A stretch of 64,000 nt of DNA, taken from NCBI RefSeq assembly GCF_013364215.1, contig NZ_CP054923.1, positions 4,774,001-4,838,000 on the forward strand, in the 5' to 3' direction. The translations under genes and the position numbers were made by a program. Position 1 is the stretch's first letter; every line of letters begins with the position of its first letter. Source of the DNA: Verrucosispora sp. NA02020. Its GTDB lineage: Bacteria > Actinomycetota > Actinomycetes > Mycobacteriales > Micromonosporaceae. Of the stretch, positions 1 to 9,020 are shown one piece after another. A model generated the notes under the pieces. The model saw only the letters and a list, made by a program, of their open reading frames with translations, made no database searches and was not told where the DNA came from.

Positions 1-693
1 GTTGACGAACTTCCGGAACGCGCCGGCACCGTCCACCGACGCGGCCTCGTACAGCTCGGTCGGCACCTGCTTGAGCCCGGCCAGGAAGATCACCATCGGT
101 GCGCCGAACTGCCAGATGGCCAGCACCATCAGGGTCTCCAGGGCCCAGTCCGGGTCGTTGACCCAGGGCTTGCCCTCGATGCCGAACAGCGCCAGGAAGG
201 AGTTGAACGCGCCCTCCCGGTTGAACATGTTCACCCAGACGATGGCCAGCGCCACGCTGCCGCCGAGCAGCGACGGCAGATAGAACAGACCCCGGAACAG
301 CCCGACCCCGCGCCAGGCCCGGTTGAGCAGCAGCGCCACGCCGAGGGCGGCGGCCAGTTTCAGCGGTACGGCGATGAGCGCGAAGCTGAGCGTGACCCGG
401 ACCGAGTGCCACCACGACGGATCGCTGGTGAACATCCGTTCGTAGTTGGCCAGCCCGACCCACTCCACCTCGGACCAGGGGGTGAGGATGTCGTAGTTGG
501 TGAAGCTGAGGTAGAGCGACAACAGCATGGGCATCGCGGTGATGGCCATCAGACCGATGAGCCAGGGCGACAGGAAGACGTAACCGGCCAGACCTTCCCC
601 GTGCCGGATCCGTCCGGTCCCGCGCCGGGTGGCGTCGGGCCGGACGGATCCGGTGCCGCGGCGGGTCGGGTCGGGCGCCGTGGTCAGGGCCAC
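1..693 (-). CDS. Sugar ABC transporter permease, MalF/UgpA type (3' end cut by window)
   Basis: The first 231 residues of an inner-membrane permease of the carbohydrate-uptake ABC family. The gene starts with GTG at 693 behind a GAGGAG ribosome site and runs off the left edge. A basic cytoplasmic N-terminus is followed by several hydrophobic segments, the first around FLSPWLIGLM. The window ends inside the cytoplasmic EAA loop, where EAASVDGAGAFRKF is visible; this loop contacts the ATPase in the family. The binding-protein gene lies 31 bases upstream and the LacI gene before that, so all three probably share one transcript. By context it imports pectin-derived oligosaccharides or uronates; the substrate is inferred. 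Confidence 0.9.
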   Translation of the reverse strand, partial: MALTTAPDPTRRGTGSVRPDATRRGTGRIRHGEGLAGYVFLSPWLIGLMAITAMPMLLSLYLSFTNYDILTPWSEVEWVGLANYERMFTSDPSWWHSVRVTLSFALIAVPLKLAAALGVALLLNRAWRGVGLFRGLFYLPSLLGGSVALAIVWVNMFNREGAFNSFLALFGIEGKPWVNDPDWALETLMVLAIWQFGAPMVIFLAGLKQVPTELYEAASVDGAGAFRKFVN

Positions 694-724
694 GAACTGC
701 TCCTCTCCGGGTTTCGCGGCGGCG

Positions 725-2068
725 TCAGGAGGCGATCGCTGCCTTGCTGGCCTCGACGAACTGCGCCGCGGCCTCGGCGGGGGTGGCCCGCCCGTACTGG
801 GCGTTCTCGGCGGCCTTGATCAGTTCGGCGCGGACCTTGCTGTGGCCCTTGATCGGCACCTGCGGCGCCTCGCCGAACGTCTCGGCCAGCGTGTTCTCGA
901 CCTCGATGGACTGCTTCATCGCCGGGTCGGTGGTGTCGTCGCTGACCACGCGGCGCAGGTCCATGTTGGAGGGCAGACCCCGGTCGGTGCCGAGCAGCTT
1001 GACCGCCTCCGGGTCGTTGGCCAGGAAGTTGATCACGTCCACCGCGACGTCCGCGTTCTTGCTGCCCCGGAAGACCGACCAGTACATCGAGGCGCGGGCC
1101 CACTGGGCGCTCGGGTCACCCGGGTACGCGACGACGCCCAGCTCGTCGGCGGTGTTCTTCTTCAGCTCCGGCATCTGGTTGACCCAGACCCAGGAGGTGC
1201 CCGACTTGCCGGTCACCACGAGCTGCTTGGTGATGTCGGTGGCGTTGCCCTCGTGGATGATGTCCGGGGTCGGGGTGGCGCCCCGGTCCCGCGCGCCCTT
1301 CCACAGCTCGAACCACCTGGTCACGTCCTCGGTGGTGAAGCCCAGGTCGGTGCCGGCGTAGAGATCCTTGCCCTGCTGACGCAGCCAGACCCAGAACGCC
1401 TTGTAGTCGGCGCTCGGGTCCTGGGTCCCGGGGACACCGGCCTTCTTGCTGACCTGCTCGGCCCAGGCGATGTGCTCCTCCCAGCTCATCCCGGTGGTCG
1501 GCTCGGGCAGCCCGTTCTTGGTCAGCAGCGTCTTGTTGTAGACCAGTCCCTGGGTGTTCTCCCCGGCGGCCAGGCCGGCGAGCTTGCCGTCGACCTCGCC
1601 GTACTGGAGCAGGCTGGGCGGGAACTTGCTGGTGTCCAGGTCGCCGGAGTCCGCGTACTTCTTCAGGTCCAGGGTGGCGTTGCGGGCGGCGTACTCGGCG
1701 AGGAAGTTGTCGTCGATCTGGAAGATGTCCGGCGGGTTGCCACCGGCGGTGAGCGTGGCCAGCTTGTCGAAGTAGCCCTGGTTGGCCTGCCAGACCTTCT
1801 CGAACGTGACGTCCGGGTTCTTCGTGGTGTAGAGGTCGAGGGCCTGCTCGGTGAGCTGGGCCCGGGCGTCACCGCCCCACCAGAAGATGGAGAGCTTGAC
1901 CTTGCCGTCGGAGCCGGCGTCGTCACCGCCGCAGGCGGCGGCCGCGCCGACCAGCGGCAGGGCCACGACCGCGGCGAGCATGCCGCGCAGCAACCGTCGG
2001 CGGAGCAGAGGGGTACGGTAGGTGCGCCCGTCGGACGCGTTCGCGGTGGGGTGCGTTGCGGGGTGCAT
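725..2068 (-). CDS. Extracellular sugar-binding lipoprotein of an ABC transporter
   Basis: A 447-residue family-1 solute-binding protein. The N-terminus has an arginine-rich stretch, a hydrophobic segment and a lipobox-like GAAAAC with the modifiable cysteine near residue 46, so it is probably tethered outside the membrane. The body shows typical features: FWWGGDARAQL at the start of the mature protein and PPDIFQIDDN in the first lobe. It captures substrate for the permease at 1-693. The gene begins only 19 bases after the LacI stop, suggesting co-transcription. Neighbouring uronate enzymes and pectate lyases suggest galacturonate oligomers as ligand, by inference. No ATPase gene is seen; such systems often use a shared MsiK-type ATPase encoded elsewhere. 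Confidence 0.9.
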   Translation of the reverse strand: MHPATHPTANASDGRTYRTPLLRRRLLRGMLAAVVALPLVGAAAACGGDDAGSDGKVKLSIFWWGGDARAQLTEQALDLYTTKNPDVTFEKVWQANQGYFDKLATLTAGGNPPDIFQIDDNFLAEYAARNATLDLKKYADSGDLDTSKFPPSLLQYGEVDGKLAGLAAGENTQGLVYNKTLLTKNGLPEPTTGMSWEEHIAWAEQVSKKAGVPGTQDPSADYKAFWVWLRQQGKDLYAGTDLGFTTEDVTRWFELWKGARDRGATPTPDIIHEGNATDITKQLVVTGKSGTSWVWVNQMPELKKNTADELGVVAYPGDPSAQWARASMYWSVFRGSKNADVAVDVINFLANDPEAVKLLGTDRGLPSNMDLRRVVSDDTTDPAMKQSIEVENTLAETFGEAPQVPIKGHSKVRAELIKAAENAQYGRATPAEAAAQFVEASKAAIAS

Positions 2069-2087
2069 GTGCGCTCACTCCTTGGCG

Positions 2088-3218
2088 TTAGGAGGCGACG
2101 ACGTCACCGGCGGCCACGATCGGGCTGCCCGGGTCCGCACGGCGATGCGGGCCCGGGCCTACGGCAGTGGCGCCAGGACGTTCCCGGCCGGCGTGTGGTC
2201 CCGGCCCGGTGGAGTCGCGGATGACCAACTCGGTCTGGAGCATTACCTGTGCGGTGGTACGACGGACGCCGACTGTCGCCCCGGCACCGCTGCCCCGGCT
2301 GGTACGCGGGAGATCGGTGTCCTGTTGCAGCAACATGTCGACTGCCGTCCGGCCGGCGGCCGCGGTCGGCGTGGCCACCGTCGTCAGTTTGGGGCGGGTG
2401 AGCCGGCTCAGGCTGATGTCGTCGACCCCGACGACACTGATCTCCTGCGGCACCCCGACCCCGAGTGCGTCGAGCCCCTCCAGGAGCCCGATCGCGATCA
2501 GGTCGTTGTAGGCGAGCACGGCGGTGACGCCGGCCCTGCGGACCGGCTCCGCCTGGGCGAGGCCGCCGTGTTCGGTGGGCGGGTTGGGGCCGAGCACGGT
2601 CAGGTCCGCACCGGCGGTCCGGGCCGCCGCGCTGGCGGCGCGCCGGATCTCCCGGCTGGTCCATGAGCCGCGCGGTCCACCGAGCAGGGCGATCTGCCGG
2701 TGGCCGAGGCCCACGAGGTGCTCGATGGCGGTCCGTGCGCCCTGCCCGACGTCCATCAGGACGCAGGGCAGACCCGCCAGTTGGCGGTTGACCACCACCA
2801 GCGGCACCTCGCGGCTGAGCTGCTCGATCAGGCTGTTGCTCATCCGGGGGCTGCACAGCAGCACCCCGTCGACCTGCTTGGCCAGGGCGTGCACCAGTTC
2901 CTCCTCCGCGGCCGCGTCCTCGTTCGTGTCGGCGACGAAGACGTGGTAGTCGCGGTGGCGGGCCTGGCTCTCCGCCGCCTTGATCAGCGGCGGGAAGAAC
3001 GGGTTGGCGATGTCGGCGATGATCAGGCCGATGTTGTGCGTCCGGCCGGTGATGAGGGCCCGGGCGGCGCGGTTGGGCCGGTAGCCCAGGTCCTCGGCGC
3101 AGGCCAGCACCCGCACCCGGGTCTCCGGGTTGACCAGATGTGGTGCGGAGAAGGTGCGGGAGACGGTGGAGATGTGCACGCCGGAGGCCCGTGCGACGTC
3201 CCGGATGGTGACTGGCAC
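2088..3218 (-). CDS. LacI-family transcriptional regulator of the uronate locus
   Basis: A 376-residue repressor-type protein. The LacI helix-turn-helix lies at about residues 4-24 (TIRDVARASGVHISTVSRTF) with the hinge YRPNRAARAL after it, followed by a periplasmic-binding-protein-like effector domain (NIGLIIADIANPFF). Family members usually end shortly after the LVIRDSTG segment. This one continues for roughly 45 Pro/Gly/Arg-rich residues, so the C-terminus is unusually long. It is divergent from the uronate catabolic operon, and two LacI-type palindromes (3270-3283 and 3421-3434) occupy the shared promoter region. It probably represses both directions and is relieved by a uronate or oligouronide; the effector is not known. 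Confidence 0.92.
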   Translation of the reverse strand: MPVTIRDVARASGVHISTVSRTFSAPHLVNPETRVRVLACAEDLGYRPNRAARALITGRTHNIGLIIADIANPFFPPLIKAAESQARHRDYHVFVADTNEDAAAEEELVHALAKQVDGVLLCSPRMSNSLIEQLSREVPLVVVNRQLAGLPCVLMDVGQGARTAIEHLVGLGHRQIALLGGPRGSWTSREIRRAASAAARTAGADLTVLGPNPPTEHGGLAQAEPVRRAGVTAVLAYNDLIAIGLLEGLDALGVGVPQEISVVGVDDISLSRLTRPKLTTVATPTAAAGRTAVDMLLQQDTDLPRTSRGSGAGATVGVRRTTAQVMLQTELVIRDSTGPGPHAGRERPGATAVGPGPHRRADPGSPIVAAGDVVAS

Positions 3219-3269
3219 TCAGGCCCCCTTCATCGATGTGTGTCGGCGGTCACGGGTGTCGCCAATTAA

Positions 3270-3283
3270 TGCAAACGGTTGCT
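3270..3283. promoter_or_regulatory. LacI-type operator, regulator side
   Basis: TGCAAACGGTTGCT fits the LacI/GalR consensus TGNAANCGNTTNCA at every defined position except the last. It lies about 50 bases upstream of the LacI start, where it could control the regulator-transporter operon. Confidence 0.65.
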
Positions 3284-3420
3284 CCACTGTCAACGGCACT
3301 TGATTACAGCTCTGTTTCGGCCGGGCTCTCGCCATGCACTCCAAACCCCATGAATAGGGTCAAAAGACGCCGATTCTCGGCCGCTCGTTGACTCTGACCA
3401 ATCGATCGTGGTTACTTCAC

Positions 3421-3434
3421 TGCAAAGGTTTGCA
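3421..3434. promoter_or_regulatory. LacI-type operator, catabolic-operon side
   Basis: TGCAAAGGTTTGCA is a near-perfect palindrome of the same class as 3270-3283, with GG instead of CG at the centre. It ends 23 bases before the GTG start of the first dehydrogenase and just ahead of its ribosome site GAGGAGG. That position suits repression of the forward operon. Confidence 0.65.
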
Positions 3435-3457
3435 TAAAGATCGAGGAGGATCGGTCT

Positions 3458-4786
3458 GTGTCACCGCAACCCGGCAAGCGCGCCCGGTACGCCGTCGTCG
3501 GCACCGGCGCCCGCGCCGAGATGTTCGTCCGGGCCCTGGTCCGCGACCACGCGGACACCGCCGAACTGGTCGCGTTCGCCGACGTCAACCAGGCCCGGAT
3601 GGACGCCCACAACCGGTGGCTCGGCGAGCTGGGCCACGCTCGGCTGCCGACGTACCACGCCGACGACTTCACCACCATGCTGGCCGAGGAACGTGTCGAC
3701 GTGGTGCTGGTGACCTCGGTCGACGTCACCCACGACACGTACGTGGTGGCCGCGCTGGACGCCGGCTGTGACGTGGTCACCGAGAAACCGATGACCACCG
3801 ACGCGGCCCGCTGCCACCGCATCCTCGACGCGGTACGCCGCACCGGGCGACGGGTGACGGTGGCGTTCAACTACCGCTACAACCCCTTGCACGAACAGAT
3901 GCGACGGCTGCTCGCCGAGGGCGCGGTCGGCGAGATCGGCTCGGTGCACTTCGAGTGGCTGCTCGACGTGCGCCACGGCGCCGACTACTTCCGACGCTGG
4001 CACCGCGACAAGGCCAGCTCCGGCGGGCTGATGGTGCACAAGGCCAGCCACCACTTCGACCTGGTCAACTGGTGGCTCGACGCCACCCCGGTGCAGGTGT
4101 ACGCCGCCGGCCGACTGTTCTTCTACGGCGACGACGGCCGCCGGCACGGCTACGCCCGCGACTACGACCGGGCGCACGCCGCCCCCGCCGCCGCCGACGA
4201 CCCGTTCGCGCTGCGCCTGGCCGAGCACCCCCGGCTGCGCGAGCTGTACCTCGACGCCGAGGCCGCCGACGGCTACCACCGCGACCGCAACGTCTTCGCC
4301 CCCGGCGTGACCATCGAGGACGACATGGCGGTGCTCGCCACCTACTCCAGCGGCGCGACGATGACCTACCACCTCACCGCGTACGCACCGTGGGAGGGCT
4401 ACCGGGTGATGGTCAACGGCAGCCGGGGCCGGCTGGAACTGGAGGTCACCGAGAGCGAGTTCGTCAGCCCGGCCGCCGCCGGTGCGCTCAAGGGTGCCGC
4501 CCTGCACGGCACCGAGGCCGCCGCCGAGGGCGGTCAGGCCACGCTGACCCTGCGCCCCTTCTGGTCCCCGCCCCGACGCATCGAGGTCGACGGGTACACC
4601 CGGCACGGCCACGGCGGTGCGGACGCCCGGATGACCCAGGTGATCTTCGGCGGCGTACCCGATCCGCTGGATCGCGCGGCCAGCGCCCGCGACGGCGCGC
4701 TGGCCCTGCTCACCGGTCTGGCCGCCAACCGGTCCTTCGACACCGGCGCCCCCGTGCGGGTCGCCGACCTGCTCACCCTCGACTGA
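3458..4786 (+). CDS. Gfo/Idh/MocA-family oxidoreductase
   Basis: A 442-residue NAD(P)-dependent dehydrogenase-like protein that opens the uronate operon. The GTG start at 3458 is chosen because GAGGAGG lies eight bases upstream. The N-terminal Rossmann segment reads YAVVGTGARAEMF and the family EKP motif is present (VTEKPMTTD). The body is long for the family (usually about 330-400 residues), with extra sequence rich in Ala and Asp in the C-terminal domain. It is followed after 24 bases by uxaC. It likely oxidises a sugar, uronate or glycoside during pectin breakdown, but the substrate cannot be read from sequence. Confidence 0.85.
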   Translation: MSPQPGKRARYAVVGTGARAEMFVRALVRDHADTAELVAFADVNQARMDAHNRWLGELGHARLPTYHADDFTTMLAEERVDVVLVTSVDVTHDTYVVAALDAGCDVVTEKPMTTDAARCHRILDAVRRTGRRVTVAFNYRYNPLHEQMRRLLAEGAVGEIGSVHFEWLLDVRHGADYFRRWHRDKASSGGLMVHKASHHFDLVNWWLDATPVQVYAAGRLFFYGDDGRRHGYARDYDRAHAAPAAADDPFALRLAEHPRLRELYLDAEAADGYHRDRNVFAPGVTIEDDMAVLATYSSGATMTYHLTAYAPWEGYRVMVNGSRGRLELEVTESEFVSPAAAGALKGAALHGTEAAAEGGQATLTLRPFWSPPRRIEVDGYTRHGHGGADARMTQVIFGGVPDPLDRAASARDGALALLTGLAANRSFDTGAPVRVADLLTLD

Positions 4787-4810
4787 CCTCGACCCCAGGA
4801 GCCGAACCCC

Positions 4811-6241
4811 GTGCCCACCTCGACCCGTCCCGACCTGCTGTTACCCGCCGAGCCCGGCCAACGTGCCCTGGCCCGCGAGCTGTACGCGCTGGTGGCGCGG
4901 CTGCCCATCATCTCGCCGCACGGGCACGTCGACCCGGGGCTGCTCGCCGACGACCAGCCGTTCCCCGACCCGTCCCGGCTGCTCATCGTGCCCGACCACT
5001 ACCTGACCCGGATGCTGTTCAGCCAGGGGGTGCTCCCGGCCGAGCTGGGCGTGCCCACCCGCGACGGCAGCCCGGTGGAGACCGACGGGCGGCGGATCTG
5101 GCGGCGCTTCGCCGAGCACTGGCACCTGTTCCGGGGCACCCCGTCCCGGCTCTGGCTGGAGCAGACCCTCACCGAGGTCTTCGGTCTGGACACCCGGCTG
5201 TCGCCGCAGACCGCCGACGACGTGTACGACGCCCTCGCCGCCCGCCTCGCCGAGCCGGACTTCCGGCCCCGGGCACTGTTCGAGCGGTTCAACATCGAGG
5301 TGCTGGCCACCACCGAGTCGCCCCTGGACGACCTTGGTCGGCACGCCAAGCTCGCCGCCGACGGGTGGGGAGGTCCGGGCGGTCGGGTGGTCACCACCTT
5401 CCGGCCGGACAACGTGGTGGACCTGGAGTTCGAGGACTGGTCGGCAAACGTCGACCGGCTCGGCGAGATCACCGGCGAGGACACCGGCACGTACCAGGGC
5501 TATCTGGCCGCGCTGCGCGCCCGCCGGGAGGTGTTCATCGCCGCCGGTGCCACCTCGTCGGACCACGGGCACCTCACCGCCCGCACCCTGGACCTCGGCG
5601 CGGACGCGGCGGCGCTGTTCGACCGGGCCCGCCGGGGCCGGGCCGAACCGGGCGACACCGAGGCGTTCCAGGCGCACATGCTGCTGGAGTTCGCCCGGAT
5701 GTCGCTGGACGACGGGCTGGTCATGCAGTTGCACCCGGGGGCGGTGCGCAACCACAACCGGTGGCTGCACGCCCGGCACGGGCGCGACGTGGGCGGTGAC
5801 GTCCCGCAGGTCACCGAGTTCGTGCACGCGCTGGCTCCGCTGCTGGACGCGTACGGCAACGACCCCCGGCTGCGGGTGGTGCTCTACACGCTCGACGAGG
5901 ACACCTTCACCCGGGAACTGGCACCGCTGGCCGGCGGGTACGCCGCCCTGGTGCTCGGCGCGCCCTGGTGGTTCCTGGACTCCCCCGAGGTGCTGCGCCG
6001 GTTCCGCGAGACGGTCACCGAGACGGCCGGCTTCTACAACACCGCCGGGTTCGTCGACGACACCCGCGCGTTCTGTTCCATTCCGGTACGCCACGACGTG
6101 GCCCGCCGCATCGACGCCGGTTTCCTGGCCCGGCTGGTCGCCGAGCACCGGCTGCCCATGGACGAGGCCGCCGAGACCATCGTCGACCTGGCGTACCGGC
6201 TGCCGAAGCAGGTCTTCAAGTTCGGAGAGAAGCAAGCATGA
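4811..6241 (+). CDS. uxaC: Uronate isomerase (glucuronate/galacturonate isomerase)
   Basis: A 476-residue member of the UxaC amidohydrolase-fold family, close to the usual 470 residues. The metal-binding SPHGHVDP motif lies near residue 36. Conserved blocks include RIWRRFAEHWHLFRGTPSRLWLE, LATTESPLDDL, the MQLHPGAVRNHN segment and PWWFLDSPEVLRRFRE. The enzyme interconverts D-galacturonate with tagaturonate, or D-glucuronate with fructuronate, in the cytoplasm. The GTG start follows an AGGAG-like site. Its stop overlaps the ATG of the next gene as ATGA, indicating translational coupling. Confidence 0.93.
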   Translation: MPTSTRPDLLLPAEPGQRALARELYALVARLPIISPHGHVDPGLLADDQPFPDPSRLLIVPDHYLTRMLFSQGVLPAELGVPTRDGSPVETDGRRIWRRFAEHWHLFRGTPSRLWLEQTLTEVFGLDTRLSPQTADDVYDALAARLAEPDFRPRALFERFNIEVLATTESPLDDLGRHAKLAADGWGGPGGRVVTTFRPDNVVDLEFEDWSANVDRLGEITGEDTGTYQGYLAALRARREVFIAAGATSSDHGHLTARTLDLGADAAALFDRARRGRAEPGDTEAFQAHMLLEFARMSLDDGLVMQLHPGAVRNHNRWLHARHGRDVGGDVPQVTEFVHALAPLLDAYGNDPRLRVVLYTLDEDTFTRELAPLAGGYAALVLGAPWWFLDSPEVLRRFRETVTETAGFYNTAGFVDDTRAFCSIPVRHDVARRIDAGFLARLVAEHRLPMDEAAETIVDLAYRLPKQVFKFGEKQA

Positions 6242-7539
6242 CGACCATCACCGACGTGACCGTGCACGACGTGCGGTTCCCGACCGCCGCCAGCGGCGAC
6301 GGCTCCGACGCGATCAACCGGGGTGACTACTCGGCCACCTACGTGGAGCTGCACACCGACGACGGTCCGACCGGCGCCGGGTTCACCTTCACCAACGGTC
6401 GCGGCAACGAGATCACCTGCGCCGCCGTGCGGGCCCTCGCCCACCACGTGCGGGGACGCACGGTGGAGGAGATCACCGCCGAGCCGGTGGCGTTCTGGCG
6501 CTCGCTCGTCGCCGACGTGCAGTTGCGCTGGCTCGGCCCGGAGAAGGGGGTCATCCACATGGCCACCGGCGCGCTGGTCAACGCCGTGTGGGACCTACGC
6601 GCCAAGCTCGCCGGCAAGCCGATGTGGCGCTACCTGGCCGAGCTGTCCACCGAGGAACTGGTGGCCAACGTCGACTTCCGGCACATCACCGACGCGCTCA
6701 CCCCGGACGACGCCGCCGCCATCCTGGACAAGGGACGCGACGGGCTCGCCGACCGGCTGGCCCTGCTGGAGCGGGACGGCTTCCCCTCGTACACCACGTC
6801 GGTGGGCTGGCTGGGTTACCCCGACGACAAGGTCCGGGCGCTGACCCGGGACGCGTACGCGCAGGGGTGGCGGGCGATGAAGATGAAGGTCGGCGGCCCG
6901 CCCTCCGACGACCTGCGGCGGGCCCGGATCATCCGGGCCGAGATCGGCCCGGACGCGCTGCTGATGATGGACGCCAACCAGGTGTGGGACGTCGACGAGG
7001 CGATCACCAACATGACGGCGCTGGCCGAGGTCGACCCGTACTGGATCGAGGAGCCGACGCACGCCGACGACGTCCTGGGGCACGCCCGCATCGCCCGCGC
7101 GATGACCGAGCTGACCGGCGGCCGATGCCGGGTCGCCACCGGCGAGGTGGCCGCCAACAAGGTCATCTTCAAGCAGTTGTTGCAGGCCGAGGCGATCGGC
7201 GTGATGCAGATCGACGCCTGCCGGGTGGCCGGGGTCAACGAGGTGCTCGCCGAGATCCTGCTCGCCGCGAAGTTCGGCGTACCGATCTGCCCGCACGCGG
7301 GCGGCGTCGGGCTCTGCGAGTACGTCCAGCACCTGGCGATCTTCGACTACCTGCGGGTGGGCACCAGCCTGGACGGCCGGATGGTGGAGTACGTCGACCA
7401 CCTGCACGAACACTTCGTCGACCCGGTACGCACCCGCGACGGGCGGTACCTGCTGCCGACCGAGCCGGGCTACAGCGCCACCATGCGTCCCGAGTCGATC
7501 GCCACCTTCCGCTTCCCGGACGGCCCGACGTGGCGGTGA
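6238..7539 (+). CDS. Enolase-superfamily acid-sugar dehydratase, L-fuconate dehydratase type
   Basis: A 433-residue mandelate-racemase-like enolase. The sequence closely follows the L-fuconate dehydratase pattern: N-terminal VHDVRFPTA, then QLRWLGPEKGVIHMA, then the barrel. Expected catalytic positions are present: Lys215/Lys217 (KMKVG), metal ligands Asp245 (MDANQ), Glu271 or Glu272 (WIEEPT) and Glu303 (ATGEVAANK), and His353 (CPHAGG). The family removes water from acid sugars to give 2-keto-3-deoxy acids. It sits where a mannonate or altronate dehydratase would be expected, so its real substrate may be the uronate-derived aldonate. It is coupled to uxaC (ATGA) and to the next reductase. Confidence 0.85.
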   Translation: MTTITDVTVHDVRFPTAASGDGSDAINRGDYSATYVELHTDDGPTGAGFTFTNGRGNEITCAAVRALAHHVRGRTVEEITAEPVAFWRSLVADVQLRWLGPEKGVIHMATGALVNAVWDLRAKLAGKPMWRYLAELSTEELVANVDFRHITDALTPDDAAAILDKGRDGLADRLALLERDGFPSYTTSVGWLGYPDDKVRALTRDAYAQGWRAMKMKVGGPPSDDLRRARIIRAEIGPDALLMMDANQVWDVDEAITNMTALAEVDPYWIEEPTHADDVLGHARIARAMTELTGGRCRVATGEVAANKVIFKQLLQAEAIGVMQIDACRVAGVNEVLAEILLAAKFGVPICPHAGGVGLCEYVQHLAIFDYLRVGTSLDGRMVEYVDHLHEHFVDPVRTRDGRYLLPTEPGYSATMRPESIATFRFPDGPTWR

Positions 7540-9020
7540 CCGTGGGCGCGTCCCGACTCGATCTGGGCGCCCTGCGCCGACTACCGGTGCAGTCCCGTCC
7601 CCTGATCCGTCCGGGCACCGTGCCGGCCGGCGTGGTGCACCTCGGGCTCGGCGCGTTCCACCGCGCCCACCAGGCCGTCTACACCGAGCAGGCGCTCGCG
7701 TCGGCCGGGGGTGACTGGGGCATCGTCGGTGTCGCGCCGCGCAACGCGGATCTGGTGCGGACACTGACCGCGCAGGACAACCTGTTCAGCGTGAGCACGC
7801 TCTCCGCAGACGACCAGCAGACCCGGGTGATCGGGGCACTGGCCGACGTCCGGCTGGCCGCCGCCGACCCGGGCGCGATCGTGGCGTTGCTGGCCGACCC
7901 GGCGATCCGGGTGGTCACGCTGACGGTGACCGAGAAGGCGTACCAGTTGGACCCGGCGGCCGGGACGCTGCGCCCCGATCCGGAGCTGGTCGCCGACCTG
8001 ACCAGCGACCGGCCACCGGCCACCGTGCCCGGGCTGCTGGTGCGCGGTCTGCTGGCCCGGGCCGCCGCCGACGCCGGCCCGATCGCGCTGGTCAGCTGCG
8101 ACAACCTGCCCGCCAACGGCCGCCGGCTGCGCGGCCTGGTCACCCAGGCCCTGGTGTACGCGGGCGCCGGACAGGCCGCGCTGGACTGGGTCCAGGACCA
8201 GGTCGGCTTCCCCGGCACCATGGTCGACCGGATCGTGCCGGCCAGCACCGCGCAGACCCTCGCCGAGGCCCGCCGGGCGCTCGGTGTCGAGGACCTGGCG
8301 GCGGTGGCGGCCGAGCCGTACACCCAGTGGGTGATCGAGGACGACTTCCCCGGCGGGCGGCCCGCCTGGGACCGCGCCGGTGCGGTGCTCTGCGCCGACG
8401 CCGGCCCGTGGGAGCGGCTGAAGCTGCGCGGGCTCAACGGGGTGCACTCGGCCGCCGCGTACCTCGGTGCGCTCGCCGGATGCGAGACGATCGCCGACGC
8501 CCTCGTCCTGCCGCACCTGGCGGCGGTGCTGCGGCGGCTGATCGCCGAGGACGTGGCGGCCAGCTTCACCCCGCCCGACGGCGTCGACGTGGTCGAGTAC
8601 GGCGAGCAGGTGCTGGCCCGCTTCGGCAACCCGGCCATCCGGCACCGCACCCTCCAGGTGGCGATGGACGGCTCGCAGAAGCTGCCGCAGCGGATCCTGC
8701 ACACCATCGCCGACCTGCGCGCGTCCGGCCGCTCCGCCCGATGGGCGGCGTTGGTCGTGGCCGCCTGGATCCGGTTCGCCCAGGGCACCGCCGACGACGG
8801 TCGGGCGTTGCCGCTGGACGACCCGCTGGCGGAGCGGATCCGCACCGCCCTGGCCGCCGCACCGCAGACCCCGGCCGGGGCCGTCGACGCGGTCCTCGCT
8901 CTCGACGAGGTCGTTCCGCCCGAGGTGGCCGCCGACGCCCAGGTCCGCGCCGACGTCACCGCCTGGCTGACCGACCTGCACCGCCACGGCGTCCCCGCGA
9001 CCCTGGCCGGTGCCGGATGA
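7530..9020 (+). CDS. uxuB: Mannitol dehydrogenase-family reductase (fructuronate/tagaturonate reductase)
   Basis: About 496 residues, the normal size of the polyol-specific long-chain dehydrogenase family. The Rossmann start VVHLGLGAFHRAHQAVY is followed by the catalytic signature KLRGLNGVH (Lys298, Asn303, His306). In the uronate pathway it reduces fructuronate to mannonate or tagaturonate to altronate with NADH. The gene begins inside the end of the dehydratase gene. GTG at 7530 is used here; GTG at 7536 would form a classic GTGA overlap and is equally possible. The symbol is by family and context, because UxuB and UxaB types are hard to separate by eye. Confidence 0.85.
   Translation: MAVTVGASRLDLGALRRLPVQSRPLIRPGTVPAGVVHLGLGAFHRAHQAVYTEQALASAGGDWGIVGVAPRNADLVRTLTAQDNLFSVSTLSADDQQTRVIGALADVRLAAADPGAIVALLADPAIRVVTLTVTEKAYQLDPAAGTLRPDPELVADLTSDRPPATVPGLLVRGLLARAAADAGPIALVSCDNLPANGRRLRGLVTQALVYAGAGQAALDWVQDQVGFPGTMVDRIVPASTAQTLAEARRALGVEDLAAVAAEPYTQWVIEDDFPGGRPAWDRAGAVLCADAGPWERLKLRGLNGVHSAAAYLGALAGCETIADALVLPHLAAVLRRLIAEDVAASFTPPDGVDVVEYGEQVLARFGNPAIRHRTLQVAMDGSQKLPQRILHTIADLRASGRSARWAALVVAAWIRFAQGTADDGRALPLDDPLAERIRTALAAAPQTPAGAVDAVLALDEVVPPEVAADAQVRADVTAWLTDLHRHGVPATLAGAG

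Noticed and set aside
629..2224. 531-codon open frame opposite the sugar-binding protein
   Set aside because: Arg/Gly/Val-rich shadow of the real gene, without domain signals or a ribosome site; long antisense frames are expected at this GC content.
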